Shown: positions 10,854-21,935 of the stretch, piece by piece | Position numbering within the stretch: the stretch's first letter is position 1 | Layout: each line of letters opens with the position of its first letter | The notes under the pieces: generated by a model | Told to the model about the DNA's origin: nothing | The model's input: only the letters and a program-made list of their open reading frames with translations | Databases searched by the model: none | Assembly: GCA_027886185.1 (NCBI GenBank) | Contig: WOAB01000317.1 | Coordinates: 1,860,001-1,924,000 of the forward strand | Source of the DNA: Rheum nobile | Lineage: Eukaryota; Streptophyta; Magnoliopsida; Caryophyllales; Polygonaceae | Reading direction: 5' to 3' | DNA: 64,000 nucleotides | Program-made: the position numbers and the translations under genes

Positions 10854-11033
10854 ATGGCAAGCACAAATCTGAAGCTCCATCTTTTCCTCTCTGTTGCTCT
10901 TCCTTTATCTCCTTCACCAGAAATTTGCACGCCTACCATATCATTGTCCACGTGTTGTGATTTTTTTAAAGTTTTGTGTGCTCAATTTAAGCGAAAGAGA
11001 CACCGATTTTCACAATTTCTGGAAAAACTCTAA
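10854..11033 (+). CDS. short ORF with a signal-peptide-like start, unrecognised
   Basis: This 59-codon frame starts MASTNLKLHLFLSVALPLSP, a basic head followed by a hydrophobic core that resembles a plant signal peptide, and ends in a basic stretch (FKRKRHRFSQFLEKL). A pyrimidine-rich region precedes it. It may be a genuine small secreted-peptide exon, the first exon of a broken gene, or chance. No family is recognised. Confidence 0.2.
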   Translation: MASTNLKLHLFLSVALPLSPSPEICTPTISLSTCCDFFKVLCAQFKRKRHRFSQFLEKL

Positions 11034-12360
11034 GGATAGGCGAGAATTGGAACACATAAAACAGGATATCGTCCCTTCATTCTGAAATTAGGTGGAGAGT
11101 GAATACATCCACCGGTTTTTCGATCCATTGTTAGCTGTTAATTGGGTTTGGTTTGTTATTACCCACTCACTTTCCCAAGATTCAAGACTCTTTCTTGTTC
11201 CTATCCAATCAGGGTAGGTACGCTGCTGATCTTATGTGTCAATTTCTTTAACTGTTTGTGTAATCACGTGTTTTGTGCACTATATGCTTGTATAAATGTT
11301 TGAGTGGAAGTTGATGAAGCTTGAACAGTTGGGAAATAAGCTTTTGTTAGCCTAAATTCCAGAAAGATGGTTATAGTTTGTTATTTTTTCTCTTATTGTT
11401 CTGATTTTGCTGATTTCTTTTGAGAATTTGGTTACTAATCACGTTGTTTGCTTATTGTTACTTTTTGTTAGTCATGTGCATTATGTTGTTGAATTTTATT
11501 TTATCTTATTTTTCAAGATCCCTACTGAAAAGTTGAATCTCTTGATGCGAAATAGACTTAGGTGTGCTTTAGGATATTGCATACTCAAAGTGCGTTAGGA
11601 ATCATTACTGTATTTTGGGAAAAAATCATGATAACTGTGTTCTTTCCATTTTCTATGAAATCCAAGTAATGGTGATTAATCAATTAAATGTGAATGGACA
11701 TGAGAACTGGATGGGACATCATCCATGTATTAAAAAGCATATTACGGAGTATCATTTAATATGGTCATATAAGTAGAATAATTTTGTTCTGTCATTCTAT
11801 TTAAGGTCATCAACCTCTTATAATCGTCTTAAACAAGTCCCTAACCACTAAATGTCCTATTAAGATCACTTAATACGTTGATTCTATTTCAAACTCATCT
11901 CAATGTTAGCTTTATTTCAAAGATTGGGAACTAATTTAGGGCAGACAAATCTGTAAGGACTCATTTAGGACATGATCTAAAGGCTAGGTACTCGTGTAGG
12001 TTACAATCTAAAAGATAAGGATTCATATCAGAATGTAATTTAAAGGAACTAATGAAAGAGCCCTTTTTGAAACAAAACCAATAAGTTTTGGGACTTAAAT
12101 AGGTCAAAATGTGGATAAAAGTTGGTTTAATTTTCATATAAACTGTTGTGTTTGTGCACAACCTTTAAATAAAGGGAAAGACTTAATTTCAAGTGTATGC
12201 TCTGAAGTTCGAGTAAAATGTTGATCTCTCTACCTATATTGACCACTTATGCAGAGACATGCTTCCTAGATATCCTCATCTATGTTTGGTGAGTGTTCTT
12301 ATGTTCATCTAAGATATCTGATCCAAGATAGAAGCAATTAGCAAGGTGTTTTCATTTATG
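11034..12360. other. no gene seen; AT-rich repeat-like DNA
   Basis: No conserved coding signal on either strand. The part around 11800-12080 has the look of dispersed non-coding repeat DNA, with recurrent TTTAGGACATGATCTAAAG-like words, but no termini could be set. Confidence 0.35.
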
Positions 12361-15300
12361 CCTATAATAATTTTCCCTTTTTCCTGATGCATTTATGATC
12401 ATGAACACCTGATACATTGTGTGCATAAGATAACCCAAGAACCCTGCTTTCTTATGCTTTTGCAAATTGCTCAAGGCTTTCTCCTTTGGTCTAAAACCTG
12501 CAGCAGTAGCTAAGCTCATTGCTTCTGGTTCGGAGTTGATGAACTCGTCTTTCTCCCCTTCTTTAAGCGAAACCCTTTCTGCATACGACCAGCATCCCTG
12601 AGCAGATATGACGGTGCCAACCTACATATAGAGTTGAAGACGCGAAGAGATCATGAATTAACAAACTTTTACACTGAATCTTAAGGACAATATTGACAGA
12701 CATACCGCAAAGTAAAGCATAACCAATGCAAATGTCCACCTGCATATCAATTCTAAATGCATCAGTCAATGTTTCTTAGCAGAAAAACCTACATTAACCA
12801 AGAACTACAGCACAATAATGTCAATTATCATGGATGCCAACTTGAAGCGGCTTCACAAAAATAGGCCAACTTATCAACTATGTCAACTATAGCTAAAACT
12901 ATATAATTTGAAAAGTGTGCTAATTTTGCAAATCAAACAACCAACTTTCTTCAGCCAGTAAATTCCTTTTCTATAGTAAATCTTAATTACACTTGGTGGA
13001 ACTCTCAGAGTCACCAAAACCTATACCATAAAATCCCAATTCAATAAAGCCCCAATTCTGTGAAGTCCCAATTCTATAGAGGGAAGAAATCATCCATACT
13101 GTGTGTAGAAGTAGAAGGCGAAAAGACCATCAAGAGCAACCATCTTGTAAAGCAGCCAAGCCATGGTGAAAAAAGCAGAGCTCTATATAGAAGAAGTCAT
13201 CTAGGGTTTAGGCCTTTCTAATAAGGAATCCATAAACAATAATTTCCTAGAGGATCGCCAGTTTTCAGCTTCTTCTTTATCAAAATCCCACAGATTATAG
13301 CAAGGATGTAACACCCCCAAATTTAACCCCATTTGAAAGCGCTACTGCCGATGACCCCGGACGTAAACCCCAAAGTCACCCCAGGCTTTTCCGACGTCAT
13401 AACTGACTTAAAACACAGTTACAATACTAAAATCATAACTTTTATTAAACCACATGGTCGCGGAATTACACGATTCCTAAAACGACCCAATTTCATCAGA
13501 AATACAAAATAGCACAGCGGAAATCTTTTAAATACAAAGCGACAAAACAACTTGTCGAAAACAAAACACTGTTCATCTTCATAGTCGTTCTAGCCTTCTT
13601 AGATCTGCAACATACCTGATGTGCCGAATCGGACGGATGACACCAGCCAACCATGCAAGGAATATAACGGTTGGTCAGTCTAATGAAAGACTACGCAAGG
13701 GTACAAAGCAGAGTGGTTCGAAGCAGTCGTATTAGGTTAGACTCATCGTTCCTCGAATAATAACCGAGTACGCTAGTCAACCATCATACTCCTACTAGAA
13801 TATATAAAACAGCATGAACAAGAGAAGATTCTGGAGACCGAGTCTCACAACAATTAATCTCAAAAGAAGACTCCAAATGAAATGAGCCTTAAAGGAAACA
13901 ATGACAAATGTTGGGAAACTTAATTTATAATATACACACAATCACAGAATCACAGTATCGCATTCGAGCGATCTACAACTAAGACGAGCTTTCCTAGCTG
14001 CACTAGCGCCTAGCTGCAATACTCGCCAAACATTTTAAATAAGTGCTTACTCATACGGCACTTTATATTAAGGTCAAGGCATTTTCATTATGTGCATACT
14101 CATGGCACGTATCTTATTAAATGTCAACACACACACACATCACGTTACAAACTTTTATGATATGCTCGTCCCGAGACGAGAGATCCTTGGGAATACTCCC
14201 TAGATTTGTGACACTAGCTAAGTGCACCACCTCTATACCCGAGTATAGAGGCTAGTCATGACTCACCAATGGTATTAGGGTCTCAATGCCCTTTTCTCCA
14301 TTTAATTATCAAGAAACGACTGGACCTCCATCCATCGTCCCTACGAATACTCGTGCTAACTAAACAGTTCAACACAGTCAACATCATATCAAATCAAAGC
14401 CATCAAGGCCAACATCATAGATCTAACAATCTATATATATATATATCAAAATAGCGTTGCTACTAACAGTATATGCAACCTATTATAATCTTTTTATATG
14501 AATTTCACCTTTAAAATCCACAACAAAACCATTATGAACATAATAGCGCTGTATCTAGCAATATACAACCTATTATAACAGCACTTCTTTTATCAAATAA
14601 TTGATCAAAACTGTTCCCAACATAAACAATAAATCATCCCAAATTAATTAACAACAAACAATTGATAATTAATGAAAGTATGGAATGATGAGCAAGAGCA
14701 AACCGCCACTTGCCTAAATCCGCAGAAGCTTAAGCAAAGCTTAGAGACAACGGGCTCCTAGATCTGAAACTGGAGCAAATCTTGGATAATAAATCCCTAA
14801 GAAATGGCCCATAACAAGACCCTAAGTTAGATTCAATATACTTATATATGAATCTAAAAGAATACAAGAAGAAATCAAAGGAAACGAGCCAAGCCCAAAG
14901 CTAAACCACAAGACACACAACTTCGGACCCAAATACCGCGATCGCGGCGAGTCGCGGCCAGTCGCGGTTTTCGTGTGGCCTGACAGTGGCGAAGCTCGAC
15001 AGCTCCCATGGAGAATTTCTTACCCAAACCGATTTGTTTGCCTTCGATTTGTCTATGGTTCGATCTCCCAACACCTCAAAGCTTCTCACAACACTCAAGA
15101 GCACCTTTATAACACTCAAAGGGATCTCGAATTCTCACCCAACAAAGCTCAAAACTTGCTCAACAATGGTGGACAGAAAAACAGAGGAAGAAAGAAGAGG
15201 ATGAAGAAGAGCTTCTTAGCTCCGGGTTTCACCTCCTTTTATAGCCCAATCCGAGCTTCATCTGAGGGAACAAGGGAGGGGACAAGGGGACAAGGCAAAG

Positions 15301-15790
15301 GAGCCACTTGGCCTGCCCAAAAACAGAGAAAACAGAGGCGCTACAGTAACCGCCTCGCGAGGAAGACGACACTGCTCAGCAAAAGGCATTACCGCGAGCG
15401 CGGCCGATCGCGGTGAATCGCGGTTGATCGCGTCAGGTCGCGGTGAGTCGCGGTTTTAGGCCGACTTCGTTAATTCTTATCCGAACTTGGTTCGGATTAA
15501 ATTTCTTAACTCCGAGTTAAATATATTCGTACATTAACGATACATTAACCCCGAAAACACCTCAACTGTATTATATAATGCTCGGAAAATTTTACAGAGC
15601 TCAGACCCCTTTTCAGAAGGTCCGAGACTCACTGAATTAAATCCGTCTAGCAAAACGGGCATAAGAAAATTTTAAAAATAATTCAAAATACCCTTAAAAA
15701 TTACGGGGTGTTACAAGGGAGATATATAATTAGAGCGCAAATAGGGACTTGCCATCTCCACCAGTAATCCAATCCCACTGATTTTCCCAT
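12361..15790 (-). pseudogene. multi-TM membrane protein (At1g10660/rolling-stone-like), split by an LTR
   Basis: The minus strand starts at ATG 15790 with MGKSVGLDYWWRWQVPICAL. The same coding line resumes left of a 2.4 kb LTR (IKKKLKTGDPLGNYCLWIPY, GLNPR, LLLYRALLF), then MAWLLYKMVALDGLFAFYFY, WTFALVMLYFA (12740-12706) and VGTVISAQGCWSYAERVSLK onward to about 12361. The FYTQWTFALV and GCW patterns fit a plant family of membrane proteins of unknown role related to At1g10660. Breaks: TAG after WIPY, TGA after NPR (both probably from TGG), a one-base frame change before MAWLL, and the LTR insertion in the first exon. The C-terminal membrane segments are missing. Family assignment is from memory of the motif and is moderately sure; pseudogene status is clear. 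Confidence 0.65.
13307..15715 (-). mobile_element. solo LTR, Gypsy-like, 2.41 kb
   Basis: Ends are TGTAACACCCC and GGGGTGTTACA, the short inverted repeats of an LTR. Flanks are AAGGA (13302-13306) and AGGGA (15716-15720), a five-base target duplication with one mismatch. There is no polyprotein coding. The interior shares long stretches with the LTR at 58473-60830, for example ACGGATGACACCAGCCAACC (13633 and 58887). The orientation is set by comparison with that copy, whose right side has a polypurine tract on the minus strand. Clusters of CGCGATCGCGG-like words lie at 14938-14965 and 15393-15445. It interrupts the first exon of a membrane-protein pseudogene. Confidence 0.75.
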
Positions 15791-17568
15791 TGAAAAGCTG
15801 AAAACCCTAATTTGTAGCTTACAAATTTCGGAAATTCATACGATCTTCGTTGATGATGGTTCGATTGGGTGTGATTTACAGATGGGGTTTGCTCAAATTT
15901 GATAAGTTTTGAAGGGTTTGTAATAGATTGTGAAGATTGGAGTTGGATGTGAAGTGGGGGTGGAACTGGTTTGTTGTTGTGGAGATAAGAACGACGGCAT
16001 CGTCGGAGTCTGGAATCCGAAGCAGATGGTTAGCCTGCTTGTGCCACAGATCCCTTCTTGTTGTTGGGGGGAGCAGTTGATGTAGCAGATCCGTTCTTCT
16101 CCGTGGAAGAAGCCAGGGTGTAGAGACGGGAGCAAAGGAAAGTCAGGGAATCTGATTTTATGGCCAACAGTATTTATAGGCGCAAAGATGAGAAACACCA
16201 TTGATGTAGGTGTAGGTGTAGGTGAAAGGTCAATCGTTTATTTCATTTCATTCTTCTTCATCGTTTCTACTTAATTCTTTTAATTAAATTGAGGTAGGTG
16301 TATGGTTTAACTTTGTTTGAACGTTAGCAAATGGCTAGCTAAATTTGTGTTGGGCCAATCGTTTAACTTTGTGTTGGGCCAAATGTTACAATTAAGGCCA
16401 AGTATCGTTTAACTTCATTCTATGCCGTTTGGGCCAATTTTAACATAAGGCATTTGGGTCCACAAAGTTAACATTCATTGCACCATGTAGTTAACTTTTA
16501 AATATATATTGATGATTTTTATGGCGCGTCTAAGTTTATAATATGGGTTTGAATCGAGATTAATTATTGCTCTAGATTTATGCAAAGCTTGGATGTGGAG
16601 TTAATTAGTGCATTCCATTAATAAATTTTGATCTCCTTTTTCCGTTTAGGGATTAGCAATCGGGGATAGTTATACCAAACAGTCCAAATGCAAATTGATG
16701 GGAATGGAATGAAACTTTTGCCGCTAATCTAAAGCTTCATTTTAGTTCAATTTATTATCATTATTTATTTATCAAAATGATAAAATCGTTTTCTTTCCCC
16801 ATTCACTTAACACTATGATAAAGGTATTTATATCATCAATACAAGGGTATGTCTCCTTTTTCTTGACACACAAATTTTAGAGTCCCGAGTCAAAATAAAT
16901 TTTTTAATCAATGCATCGTTACGTCAAAGTGGACTAGATTTATTTTTTTCGATTACCGTTTTCATAAGTTCAAACCAAACGAGCCCTTACTGATTTTTGT
17001 TTCCCTGAAGAAAAAAAAGGCAGAGTAGTCCTATAATACTTGCTCAATAAAAAAAATATGTATCTAGACTAATCCAATGCTTATTATAATACTAAATGAA
17101 ATCTAGCTAACTCTGCCTTTTCTCAACGATTAGCGACTTAGCCCCTTTTCTCACTCTCTTGCATATTTTTAGCGTCACATATTCAAAAATATGGGTTAAG
17201 AAAAGTTTAGATAAATTCAGATTTAAGCTCTGTTCCACACAAAATATTAATCTTTCGTTAGATAAACATCAAAATGTGATCAGGGCAACAATTTTGTCCT
17301 GATTTGCATTGGCTGGGTAAACGCTAGTGTGAACATTTGACCCTATCCAAAGTCCAAACTCATCAAAATTGAGCTAATATTGTTCAGGAGGCAAGGAATT
17401 AAACCACAGACATAGAAAACAGGCTTATTGGTGGTAGACATAAAGAAGATGCACATACAAATGAAAAGTTTACATAAGTTTGGAGGGTGACACAGATCCA
17501 CAGAAAATAGCTACATTACCATGAGGTCCTAGTTCTACCGTAACTTGTACATACAAGAGATACCAAGC
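15791..17568. other. leader/promoter of the 15790 pseudogene, then AT-rich spacer
   Basis: 15791-16210 is the upstream region of the pseudogene, with a short GTAGGT tandem (16206-16225). From 16230 to 17400 no coding, RNA or transposon terminus was recognised. Confidence 0.4.
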
Positions 17569-17584
17569 TTAGAAAAGTAACGAG

Positions 17585-17881
17585 TCAGTACTCAGTATCA
17601 TAATACACATGATCTTCTGCTGTAACCGTATTTCCAACCAAAAGAGAAGCAACCCTTTGAAAGAGGAGAGGAATTGCCAAGGCAAGTACAAACGTGTGAA
17701 AACACGATGCTCTGCCGTGGAAAATGAGCGTTGGAACTGGGCTCCCCGAGACCTTTTCACTTGGTACTAGCAGGAGAGAAAACACAGTGACAAATGCAAC
17801 AACGAAGATTATCTCCTCTGTTGTGTATCTACGGTGGACGTTGGGCAAGAGAGGAGGCAAGTTGCAAAGCATGGTCGACAT
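17585..17881 (-). CDS. small membrane protein, unrecognised
   Basis: A 98-residue frame starts at ATG 17881 (MSTMLCNLPPLLPNVHRRYT) and contains two hydrophobic segments, IIFVVAFVTVFSLLLVPS at about residues 23-40 and FHTFVLALAIPLLF at about 59-72, ending in an acidic tail EDHVYYDTEY. The start is supported by a GC-richer leader at 18200-18340 with a possible donor (CAAG then GTCTGA) and by several GGCCCA/TGGGCT promoter motifs at 18350-18440. An upstream leader intron to about 17890 is likely. I do not know the family and assign no function; the coordinated promoter, leader and clean frame make a real gene more likely than chance. Confidence 0.45.
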   Translation of the reverse strand: MSTMLCNLPPLLPNVHRRYTTEEIIFVVAFVTVFSLLLVPSEKVSGSPVPTLIFHGRASCFHTFVLALAIPLLFQRVASLLVGNTVTAEDHVYYDTEY

Positions 17882-18349
17882 CAAGGGAATATCAGCCTGT
17901 TTAAAGGTTAATTCTTACAAAACCACAGCAATTCCTTATTTCAATTATCTTCGTTCCGCAATCACAAATTCAACTAGGGAAGCACAGTTGGTCATTCATC
18001 TTATGATATAAGAGACCAATTTTCGAATATGGATGGAGTTGACGGACGAAATAAATGAGGACTTATCAGGAACCACAACTGTGTCTTCATTCCAATCGAA
18101 CGAACAAACAGTCGAACCCTACAAATGAACCATTTCTACGTCGAAAACCCTAAAACGGCATATGAAATAACTAACTGCGACCTGAAGATTAAATAAAACA
18201 TAGAATCGATAAAAAAAAAATGTGGAGGAAAAGTCAGACCTTGATCGAGAATAGACAACAGATCCGAGTTCTCGACTGCGACTCTTCAACCACCAGTTCA
18301 GCGGAGTCTCTAGCGGTACAAGGAGCTCCCTTTGCCGGCGACGGAATTG

Positions 18350-18440
18350 GGGGAATATAGCAGGGCCAACCCCATTATCTTCTAGAAGGGCCTTATTGGA
18401 ACAGCCCAATTTTTCGGCTGTTCCCTTAATAGGCCCATAT
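18350..18440 (-). promoter_or_regulatory. site II-type promoter elements
   Basis: Several TGGGCC/TGGGCT words on the minus strand (around 18354, 18388, 18405, 18432 and 18446) cluster upstream of the small membrane-protein frame. Such clusters are frequent in promoters of housekeeping plant genes. Confidence 0.4.
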
Positions 18441-18552
18441 AATAGCCCAATCCTAAACAAAACATCTACTTTACAGAAAACCACCCTTGTGTAATATCTA
18501 CAATTTCCCCACACACAAAAAAACAACCTTGTGTATATTACATTTTCATTTA

Positions 18553-18914
18553 GGGTACGTTCGGTTCGCCAGTTAAATAAAGTGATTTAACTGAACTTAA
18601 TTAAAAAATTAAGTCAGGATGACTGAACTTACTTACAAAGTCTGTTCGGTTCGCCAAAAGTTTAAGTCGACTTAAAGTGACTTAAAATGACCGGAACTTA
18701 CTCAAAAATTTTAAGCTAGGAATCCTGACTTTTTTTATTTGAGGTGACTGAACTTAACAAAAAACAATCCAACCCCTAGTTCAATTTTATTGAATTCAGT
18801 CATCTATTTCAGTCTAGTTCAGTCGTCAGCTTAAATTTTACCTTACAGCTTCAGTTCAGTTTTGTATCCAATTCAGTTTCAGTTCAATTCAGTCTCTGCG
18901 AACCGAACATACCC
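18553..18914. mobile_element. Tourist-type (PIF/Harbinger) MITE, 362 bp
   Basis: Terminal inverted repeats GGGTACGTTCGGTTCGC and GCGAACCGAACATACCC are flanked by TTA on both sides. A second internal copy of TGTTCGGTTCGCCA lies at 18642, so the element may be nested or have an internal duplication. It is non-coding. Confidence 0.8.
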
Positions 18915-19904
18915 TTAATCACCCCTATTTTTACTTTTTCTGTAAGTTAATTACAGTGTTTACTTGTAAGGTTACATTTTTAGTTTGAATAAAATTTGGC
19001 TTTTTTCTATTTTATTTTACGGTTGAATTTATCTCTTTTTATTGTGAGTATGTAAAACTTTATTTTTGAATTATTGATATTATAATTATTGTGTGAGATT
19101 TGATCACCCCTACTTCATTCCACACCAACTTCAGTGACTTGATATTAAATTTTGATAACTCATATATAACCTTATGATCTATGAATTTTCTTAGGTAAAA
19201 ACAAAAGACGAGCCATTGCACGTCTAACTAGCTTTAAATTCAAAGATTAGTTTGTGATCTTGATCGATGACCAACATACATAATGCATCACATGGCATAT
19301 CTATATATGTTCGGTGTAAAATTACTTCATTTGAAAAGTATGTAATAACTAATTTAGTGGAGTATACTTAAAATATAAAAAAAATCATTCCACTCGATCA
19401 ATAACGTTTAAGCTAGAACGTACACACGCGTACGTTAGGCCGGTAAAAAAATGAGAAGTTTGAGGGACTGGTTTAATGTACAGTATAAGTTTTTTTCCCA
19501 AAATTCATAAAAAGTATCGTAAATCAGATCGATATTTAAGATTTGTTATGATGAAATGTATCAAGGCCAAAAGTGTACAAATTAAAATTAGTCGTGTCAC
19601 AAGATCGTTTCTAAAATAGGGACCTTAAATATTGAAGAGGTGACGCATGGGAAGTACACTATCCAAATGGTACATAACAAAGCTGACAATTGACATCACG
19701 TACAGATCATTCACAATCTTCGCTTTATTGCAAACTCCCCACCGTGACATTCACCGAATCCACTCATCTAAAAGCTTATGATTAAACTATGCAATTAATA
19801 TAAATGTGTGGGCCGCCCCTTTGAATAAGACTCCTCCTACCCAAGACTTAATTATCTTTTCCCAATTTATGAGGACGACAATGCTTTTCCTATATACTCC
19901 GTAT
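18915..19904. other. AT-rich spacer
   Basis: No coding signal. A hairpin-like AGACG ... CACGTCT followed by AACTAG at 19206-19232 resembles a decayed Helitron end but is followed by C, so it is not annotated as one. Confidence 0.35.
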
Positions 19905-20346
19905 GAGAGTATCCTCAATGATGATCCTTGAAATGGGTATCATAAGTTATTTTTTCATATTCTCTTTCTTTCATATCATCTTTTGATATTTTGATTCCAC
20001 AGTAGTGATATTCCTAACAAGTATCACTATTTAATTTTCTTTTATTTTTGACATCATCATATATCATCAAACAATAAAAAAAAAATAAGAACTAGAGAAT
20101 GCATACAAAAGCTCATTTCAACATGTTCAATAAGATTGTGAACAAAAAAAGTTACTAAATGGAACAGATGATACAAGGCTACAACAAGACAATCAGCCAA
20201 TAATTCAACCAAAAATCCAAATCAATTAGCACAAACAACTTATCTAATACCAGGATCATCCCCAATGCATATGTGCAGACACCACATCTCGATCATCCAT
20301 TCACGAGCAGCAAGCAGGGCACCGGATCAAACCATTCTCATTACAA

Positions 20347-20943
20347 TCAGGGCATCGTGACACTACTGAATCTCGACACCAACAGTGGACTCGAGGTGTT
20401 TTGCAAATTCGAGCTCCATTCCTCGGCGATTTCATGGGGCTTTTCCACAAACACAAACGAATCAGACAATTTATTACTGATCGAATCGGGAGAAACCGAA
20501 TTCATCCTTGAATTGGGATTTTTATGGGAATTCATCCTTGAATCGGGAGAAACCGAATTCATCCTTGAATTGGGAGAAACCAAATTCGAGCTCCATTCCT
20601 CGGCGATTTCATGGGCCTTCCATGAGTGAGACCGATCGGCGCAATCCCAGGCGTCGAATTCCCCGGCGGCGAAAGAGGCGGAAGGACGGCGGTCGACGAG
20701 GATGAGAGAGCCGTAGGTGGTGGAGGTCAGAGATACAAGATGGTGGGTGACGCCTTCCCATGTCGGAAGGTGGTGGACAAGCGGCGCCGTCAGGGAACGG
20801 GCTATGGGAACCGAAGGCGACGGCGATGGCACCACCGATGAGTCGGTGAAGAGCGGGTTAGAGCGTGAGGAGGAGATGTAAGAGGCGGAGCCCTCCACAG
20901 CCTTGATGAGGAGGATATCCGGGCGAGAAGCAGAGCAGCCCAT
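20347..20943 (-). CDS. captured N-terminal part of a glutaredoxin-like MGC protein
   Basis: An open frame of 198 residues starts MGCSASRPDILL, with Gly2-Cys3 suited to N-myristoylation and palmitoylation. It includes LTAPLVHHLPTWEGVTHHLV then SLTSTTYGSLILVDRR, the signature of the N-terminal region of plant glutaredoxin-family proteins such as the At1g64500 group. The glutaredoxin domain with its CxxC-type site is absent. The C-terminal half has local duplications: KAHEIAEEWSSNL and KPHEIAEEWSSNL, and repeated SPDSRMNS/SPNSRMNS units matching DNA repeats at 20480-20585. It lies inside an element with inverted repeats, so it is probably a transduplicated gene piece. It may be transcribed and translated, but no evidence exists here. 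Confidence 0.55.
   Translation of the reverse strand: MGCSASRPDILLIKAVEGSASYISSSRSNPLFTDSSVVPSPSPSVPIARSLTAPLVHHLPTWEGVTHHLVSLTSTTYGSLILVDRRPSASFAAGEFDAWDCADRSHSWKAHEIAEEWSSNLVSPNSRMNSVSPDSRMNSHKNPNSRMNSVSPDSISNKLSDSFVFVEKPHEIAEEWSSNLQNTSSPLLVSRFSSVTMP
20404..20617. repeat. short tandem and direct repeats inside the captured ORF
   Basis: The word GAATTCATCCTTGAATYGGG recurs three times between 20500 and 20575, and a block starting AAATTCGAGCTCCATTCCTC occurs at 20405 and again at 20582. The repeats keep the reading frame of the minus-strand ORF. Confidence 0.7.
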
Positions 20944-21217
20944 CAAAAATGGCGGGTGGCTCCTCCTTGCTCCGGCGACGGCATCTTGACGAGGGAAGAG
21001 ATATGTGGGAGCCCAAGAGGAGGGAGGATGAAGATGGTGTCAGGAGTGGGCAGATGGGCCCAAATATGCCAGCCTTTTGTGTCAGATTGAGTATCAAAGA
21101 GGTGATACCCAAAAGTAATAATTACCTTGAATCAATACAAAATCTGACAAATTAATTTAATTTTCTTTTTTTTGAAAATTTTATGATACTCTAAGACTCA
21201 CCGTTGAAGATGCTCTG

Positions 21218-21566
21218 AGAGAAACACTCATGGTTATTTGTGTATCTTTTACGGTAATTTTGGTATTGATCAGTATGAGTTATTAGTTATATTTATATAT
21301 GTGTTTGACATATTTTAATATTTTAAGCTTATCAAAGTATCATATTGACATTTCCTATATAATAGGTATATTAAAATCGTTTTTTTTTTTTTGTATCTAT
21401 GGCTTAACGGTAAGGGTAAGGAATTCATATATTATAAGAAAAATAAATCATAAAAAGAAAATATTGAACCCTTTAATAAAAAATACTTAAAAAAAATTAA
21501 CACCAAAATAATTCTTTTGTATAGGATTTTGACCTATGTCCTAATTCGATACAAAACATCGCATCC
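21218..21566. other. AT-rich spacer
   Basis: Nothing recognisable beyond a T-rich run at 21379-21392. Confidence 0.4.
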
Positions 21567-21582
21567 AAACTTTCTCATATGT

Positions 21583-21919
21583 AAATGCCTATGAATTAAG
21601 CATTACCGACATTCAACTTGAATGCGATAACCTTATCATTATGAATGTTTTTAATTAAATCTGGCACTGTTAATGGGATATTAAAATGTTAATTTCTGAT
21701 ATCCTGTGTGTTTTACAACTGTTTTCTTCAGTGTAGATTTTTCATGTCTTCCGAGAAACAAACGTGGTGGCCGACTTCATCGCAAAGACGATTCAGCAAA
21801 GCTCCTTGGAAGATATTCGAGCTAATCTAGAATTTGTAATTCTCATCCGAAAGGTTGCTATAGACTGAGAAACCGTCTCTTCTGTGATTTCCAGTCTAAT
21901 TTTTACCTAATAAAAAAAA
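21583..21919 (+). mobile_element. 5'-truncated LINE copy (RNase H end)
   Basis: The sequence is closely similar to the last 330 bp of the LINE ending at 29528: AYEL, ITDIQLECDN, then ETNVVADFIAK-like residues and the 3' tail with poly(A). It is flanked by AAACTTTCTCATATGT (21567-21582) and AAACTTTCTCATACGT (21920-21935), a 16-bp target duplication with one mismatch. This is the classic result of target-primed reverse transcription with early stop. Confidence 0.85.
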
Positions 21920-21935
21920 AAACTTTCTCATACGT

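Larger units (their letters stand above)
19905..21217. mobile_element. non-autonomous TIR element with a captured gene piece
   Basis: Left end GAGAGTATCCTCAATGATG and, read in reverse, right end CAGAGCATCTTCAACGGTG match at most positions. Subterminal DNA is AT-rich and the middle (20270-21060) is GC-rich and host-like, the usual look of a Pack-type element. No clear target duplication was found, so the superfamily (hAT, Mutator or Harbinger) is undecided. It carries the glutaredoxin-like N-terminal ORF. Confidence 0.5.

Noticed and set aside
14973..15416. Plus-strand ORF of 147 codons
   Set aside because: It lies within a solo LTR in a CpG-rich part and is not conserved in the related LTR at 58473.
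18119..18526. Minus-strand ORF of 135 codons
   Set aside because: It overlaps promoter motifs and the probable leader of the small membrane-protein gene; the residue pattern is not protein-like.
19206..19232. Possible Helitron 3' end with AACTAG
   Set aside because: The hairpin is imperfect and CTAG is followed by C instead of T.
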